NCBI GenBank assembly: GCA_013399875.1
Contig: VXAZ01001725.1
Location: 1,020,067 to 1,084,066, forward strand
DNA from: Gymnorhina tibicen
Taxonomy: Eukaryota; Chordata; Aves; Passeriformes; Artamidae
Length of the DNA: 64,000 nt
Reading direction: 5' to 3'
Shown one piece after another: positions 60,201 to 64,000 of this stretch. Both the position numbers and the translations under genes were made by a program. Below the pieces are notes generated by a model. The model worked only from the letters and a program-made list of their open reading frames with translations, made no database searches and was not told the origin of the DNA. Numbering within the stretch: the first letter of the stretch is position 1; each line of letters begins with the position of its first letter.

Positions 60201-63200
60201 CTCTTACAATGAGTGCTGTCCCTGCCCCTCGTGGAAATAATGTCATTTTTCATCCTTGTGGTTGCTGTTAGCAGTCAAGCAAAAGATGTCAGTTTTAATT
60301 ACAGCATTCATTTACACATATCTCTCCTGCTTTAAACTGGAGGACAGACCCCCCTGCCTTCCTCACACAGGGCTCATATGCTGCTGTTAGAGAAACACAT
60401 AAAACCCTTGCCAAAGGGAGTAAATCTCTTGGTAACACCCGCCTGTGTTTCTTCTCAAAGCAAATAGCTGTAATCGATGACTTATTTAAAATATGTGACA
60501 ATTAGATTTAAAAAAAAAATTGATTTCAAGCTTGCTAAACAGGTGCTGTAGTAAATCTGACATGTCTCTGATGTACTGCTCTGGTAATCCCTGTTTGATT
60601 TTTATTTCTACATGTATTAGTTGTACTCTTTATGACCACAATAAATAAAATCAGTGAGAGAATAGCAGACCTCTTTGGAGAATGCACTATAAGAAGTATT
60701 ATTTCAATTACGTTTCTGTGATCCAAAATTCCAGCTGTTTGGTTTTTCCACAGTCCCCTGAACAGCTGTCCATTTGCCTGTCCACATTTGCTTCCATCTC
60801 TTAGTTCATCTAATACTTCTTTTTCTTACACTCTTTTCCTGGTGCTCCTCTTAAGTGCTGTCAGTCAGCACCAATGAGTATTGGAGGGTTTCACACCAGG
60901 TTTCATATTTCCTGGAGTGGCTGGTGGGGAAATCACTGACAAGTTAATAGGTCTTTTCATTTTTTTGGCTTTATGCTCTCTCTGGCTGCTTTCTTTTGAA
61001 CCTCTGACTAAGCAAAAGTCTGTTCTGATCCAGAGAACATGCAATTAGATCCATCCTGACTGATTTCCTTCTATTAGCCTTGTCTTTGACACTTTAATGG
61101 GGTTGTAGAAGGTGAAAAAGTTGAACTCTTTCTCTCCCTTGCACTTCTCATGACTTTTTAAGATTATCTGGTGAGTATAGTGTGGAGAATGACCTGAGTA
61201 CGGGATATCTCATCACACCCACAGACAGACAAGTCCAGGCCTGGGCATCAGGCTGGTTCTAAGGGTCTGTGTTCTATACAGAAAGTCAGTGTGGAGGAAA
61301 GAGCAGTATCCCAATTCAACTGCTTTTAATACACACCTTGTAAAACAACTTACAGTACCTTGTTCCGAACTGACGTGATTTCTCAGCGTTTTGAAGCCCA
61401 AAGGGGTGGAGTTTATCTGCATAAGGCAGTGACACTGTTGGCTGATATCCTGTGGCACTGAGAAGTGATTGCTTTCCTTCATCAGAAAACAGAGGAAGAA
61501 CATCTTTGTTAACCAGTGAAATAAGAGACATCCCAGTGGATCTGAGTTAGTGACATGGTCCATTGAACCAGCCCGAAGGAGTCCCGTTGATTCAGTCTGC
61601 TGGAGCCTGGAGAATAACCTTGGGAATGTTGTAAAAAGTGCCAAGGGAGGAGTTTCTTTTTAAATTTAATGGAGTCCCTGGAGAGCAGGAAGCCTGCTAG
61701 GATTTGGACATGATAGGAGCATAAGATACTGAAACAGTCTTCTCTCCTTCCTGTTAGCATGGAGAATAGCAAGTCTGAAATCTTGCTCCTACCTGGCCAT
61801 TTCCCTCGGAACAGAGTTCAACTTTACCAACAGCAAAAACCTCTGGAGCCAGGAGCATCATTTTAGCAGGCTATTGGGACCATGGCCAGCCTCTGGCAAT
61901 GCTGCTGGAGCTCAAGGAGCCATGTCATTGCTGGTGACAACCCTCCACATCTGAGGGCTGGAACCTCTGATTTCTCACTGCGAAGACATCTCACCTTGAC
62001 ACCGAGCATGCTGTGACGGGGCCCCGCTAACAAGACTCAACATCACTTCTTCAAGGCTGAAAGTTCTCTTCCAGCCTCATTTTCCCCATTAATTGGATGA
62101 CCTCTGCTACCCAGCACTGGGCTGTGATTCAGGAAAAGGTCAGGCCTTTTTCATGGCTGCTCTTCCCAATTAACTTTTTGGTGTTCTCAGGCGGGGGTCT
62201 CCTGCCCTTCAAGCGTGGGAGATGCTCAGCATGCCATAGAGCTCGAAGGAGCACTGGAGGCTAAACAATCCTCCTGGGAGGAACCTGACCTGACTGCTAA
62301 TTCTGGCTTTACGTGGCAGAACAAGAAACGCCTTCTCTACTTCCTGCCAAAAAGGCAGAGACATCACCACAGCGAAACAGCTCCATTTTCTGATATGAGC
62401 TGCAGTTTCATCCCTTCCCAGCTCTGTTATCTGCTTGGCCTAATCCATGCCTCTGATGCAGGAGTCACCATCTTTTTGTAGGACAAAGCACTGCATTCAG
62501 TATTCCCAAAATATGCCTGCAAAGGAATAACCATTTGGATTGAAATTCCATAAGTGATTTGTGACCTGTATCAGTTTCCTATAACCTGCACAGGTGTCAG
62601 TCCCTACCTGCCTATCCTCACTCTCACTGTTCCTCCCGAGGCTTTGGTCAGGTTTCTGCAGGTGAGAAGTTGTAAAGATAAGTGATTTTGTCTGAATTGG
62701 GCTAAATGAAAACGGGTGGCCAGAGAGAGGAAAAAGATGCACTGCAGACCTTTGCCAAAGGGAGAGTGGCAATGTGTGCTGAGACCATGCCAAGTGCCAG
62801 CAAATTCACATGGCAAAAATCCCTTGTAATTGTGAATGAAATGTGAATGAAGCCCACTGAAGTGTGAGGAGCTTGGATTTCAGCTCACACCTTCTCTAGA
62901 GCCAGCAAACCAGCAATGGGATAAAACCCAAAAGGCCCGTGCACAACAAGAGGATGATGAAGCTCCTGAAGGTGGTAATGTTGGGTTGTTGACTCCAGTG
63001 ATGGCAGTGAAGTTCTGAGAGGGTTGTGGACACACCCCCGAGCCCAAGAGCAGTTTTCAGTCAGGGCAGGATTTGTGCAGTGGCGTGGGCTGTGCTGAAT
63101 CCCTGGGACACCACTGTACCTGGGTTAGCTCCATCACACTTGGTGTTGCTCTGCTCCTCCCTGCCCAACGATGTGACCAGCTCCTTTCACCCTTGCTCCT

Positions 63201-63719
63201 GGCACAGGCCAGCAGGAGAACAGCCCAGCAGAAATGTCCCTTCAGCACAGAGGGGGTGGAAACGAAATTTCAGCATCCAACAACAGGAAAAAAGCTGCCA
63301 GGGCTGGAAATCCATAATGGGCATTGCCTGCCCAGTGAGTGCCCAACTCTCCAGCCTCTGAAGCCCTTTGGGGTAGCTTGGTGGTGCACTGTCATACACA
63401 TGTCCATGGCCATTCTTTTGCTGATCACTTTGTGCCTCCCTGAATGCCCGTTCTTTGGGCAGTGGGGTTTATGATGTACAGAACAGGCCCCTATCCTGCC
63501 AGTCCCGCTCTTCTTCAGCCCAAAGTATTTGACCATCTCCCCAGTGAGAAATATTTATTCCTATCAGAACATCAACACAGCAAAAGCATTAAGAGATAAC
63601 TCCCTGCCAATCACCTGGTAAAACTTTAATTTCGGAAGTACCTGCTAACGAATGGGAATGCTGGAACTGGAAGTCGATGGGTACCCAAAGCTGAAGATTA
63701 CCTTTATCAGTAGGGCATC
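57262..63719. other. unique noncoding stretch
   Basis: No gene or named repeat recognised. Open frames up to 150 codons (57481-57933 overlapping its left end; 61213-61644, minus) are unrecognised and overlap frames on the other strand. A T-run lies at about 59379-59393 and an A-run near 60511. Confidence 0.45.
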
Positions 63720-63728
63720 TGTCATTGC

Positions 63729-63766
63729 TTAATTAAGATGCAAATCATCACTGTCTCCATGGTGAC
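63729..63766. promoter_or_regulatory. TTAATTAA, octamer and X-box-like cluster
   Basis: Within 38 bp lie a palindromic TTAATTAA (63729-63736), a perfect octamer ATGCAAAT (63738-63745) and GTCTCCATGGTGAC (63753-63766). The last is a near-perfect palindrome whose right half-site (GTCACC on the minus strand) fits the RFX X-box half-site GTNRCC; the left half (GTCTCC) departs at one base. The density of recognisable sites in non-repetitive DNA suggests a regulatory element, unproven. Confidence 0.3.
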
Positions 63767-63907
63767 AAAGTCACTTTTTCATGTTGATGAAATACAAACA
63801 GCTGGATGTGCCCAGCTGAACTCTCTGTAACGGAAGGAAAAACATGTCAGGGCTGGCTACAGCTCCAGCAGTGCTCAGCCAAATTCTGCCCTCATCTCCC
63901 CCTCCAG

Positions 63908-63973
63908 CCAGCCATAAAGAGGTCTCTGAGCATGGCCAAGTCCCAGCACTCACACCAGTGATAGCAGACTGAG
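63908..63973 (+). other. candidate 66-bp noncoding exon
   Basis: A strong acceptor-like site (CTCATCTCCCCCTCCAG, AG at 63906-63907) and a strong donor (ACTGAG|GTAAGTG, GT at 63974-63975) bracket 66 bases. Two frames contain early or internal stops and the third stops at its last codon, so an internal coding exon is excluded. It could be a 5' UTR or long noncoding RNA exon, or chance. It sits 140 bp after the octamer/X-box cluster. Confidence 0.2.
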
Positions 63974-64000
63974 GTAAGTGCTTAAAAAGGTGCAGTCAAT

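Noticed and set aside
1..64000. tRNA genes, CRISPR arrays, rRNA, bacterial or phage features
   Set aside because: No B-box/cloverleaf, regularly spaced repeat array or prokaryotic gene structure was seen on either strand by reading. A tRNAscan or Rfam run would be decisive for small RNAs.

Overview
This window reads as nuclear DNA of a bird, most likely a songbird. The support is seven or eight short 5'-truncated CR1 LINE pieces ending in the avian CR1 tail (ATTCTATGA-type repeats), four well-delimited solo LTRs, one probable old MIR-type SINE, and long single-copy AT-leaning DNA between them. No Alu, L1 or B-element sequence was seen. There is no prokaryotic gene organisation, no CRISPR array, no rRNA, and no tRNA gene that I could find.

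I found no confidently recognisable host protein-coding gene. The longest open frames are about 140-166 codons, lie on both strands without a coherent order, and match nothing I know. They are about what random open frames would give in 64 kb. The only recognisable protein-coding sequence is a broken reverse-transcriptase fragment inside a CR1 element (about 3372-4093, minus strand). The window is therefore most likely intergenic or deep intronic.

Layout. 1-68 is a very CpG-rich scrap, perhaps the edge of a promoter or first exon lying to the left; a CR1 piece abuts it (69-330). A possible 3'-terminal exon with a poly(A) signal lies at 2265-2420. 3181-4145 is the longest CR1. 4.1-18.8 kb is unique sequence with weak exon-like candidates (8381-8542; a CpG-enriched open frame at 9322-9666). 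A probable MIR (18785-18935) and a CR1 (19454-19617) follow. 19.6-30.3 kb is again unique, with one exon-like block (23725-23857), a 14-unit CAG repeat and a possible AT-rich regulatory block (28630-28790).

From 30.3 kb to 54.6 kb the window is rich in retroelements. It has CR1 at 30307, 35139, 44212 and an inverted pair at 54275/54443; an ERVL-type solo LTR at 39320-39876; and three solo LTRs of one family at 30894-31331 (+), 46711-47148 (-) and 52169-52607 (-). Each of these three is flanked by its own exact 4-bp target duplication, and all keep an octamer + TATA promoter and a poly(A) signal. A GC-rich LTR-like block (45700-46110) and a GATGT pentamer satellite (45333-45424) sit beside the middle copy. 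54.6-64 kb is unique sequence ending in a compact regulatory-looking cluster (octamer plus palindromic X-box-like site, 63729-63766) and a well-formed 66-bp exon-like block (63908-63973).

The most solid content is the retroelement annotation. The exon and enhancer candidates are inferences from splice-site and motif patterns only. I do not see a new biological system here; the item most worth following is the octamer-driven LTR family.
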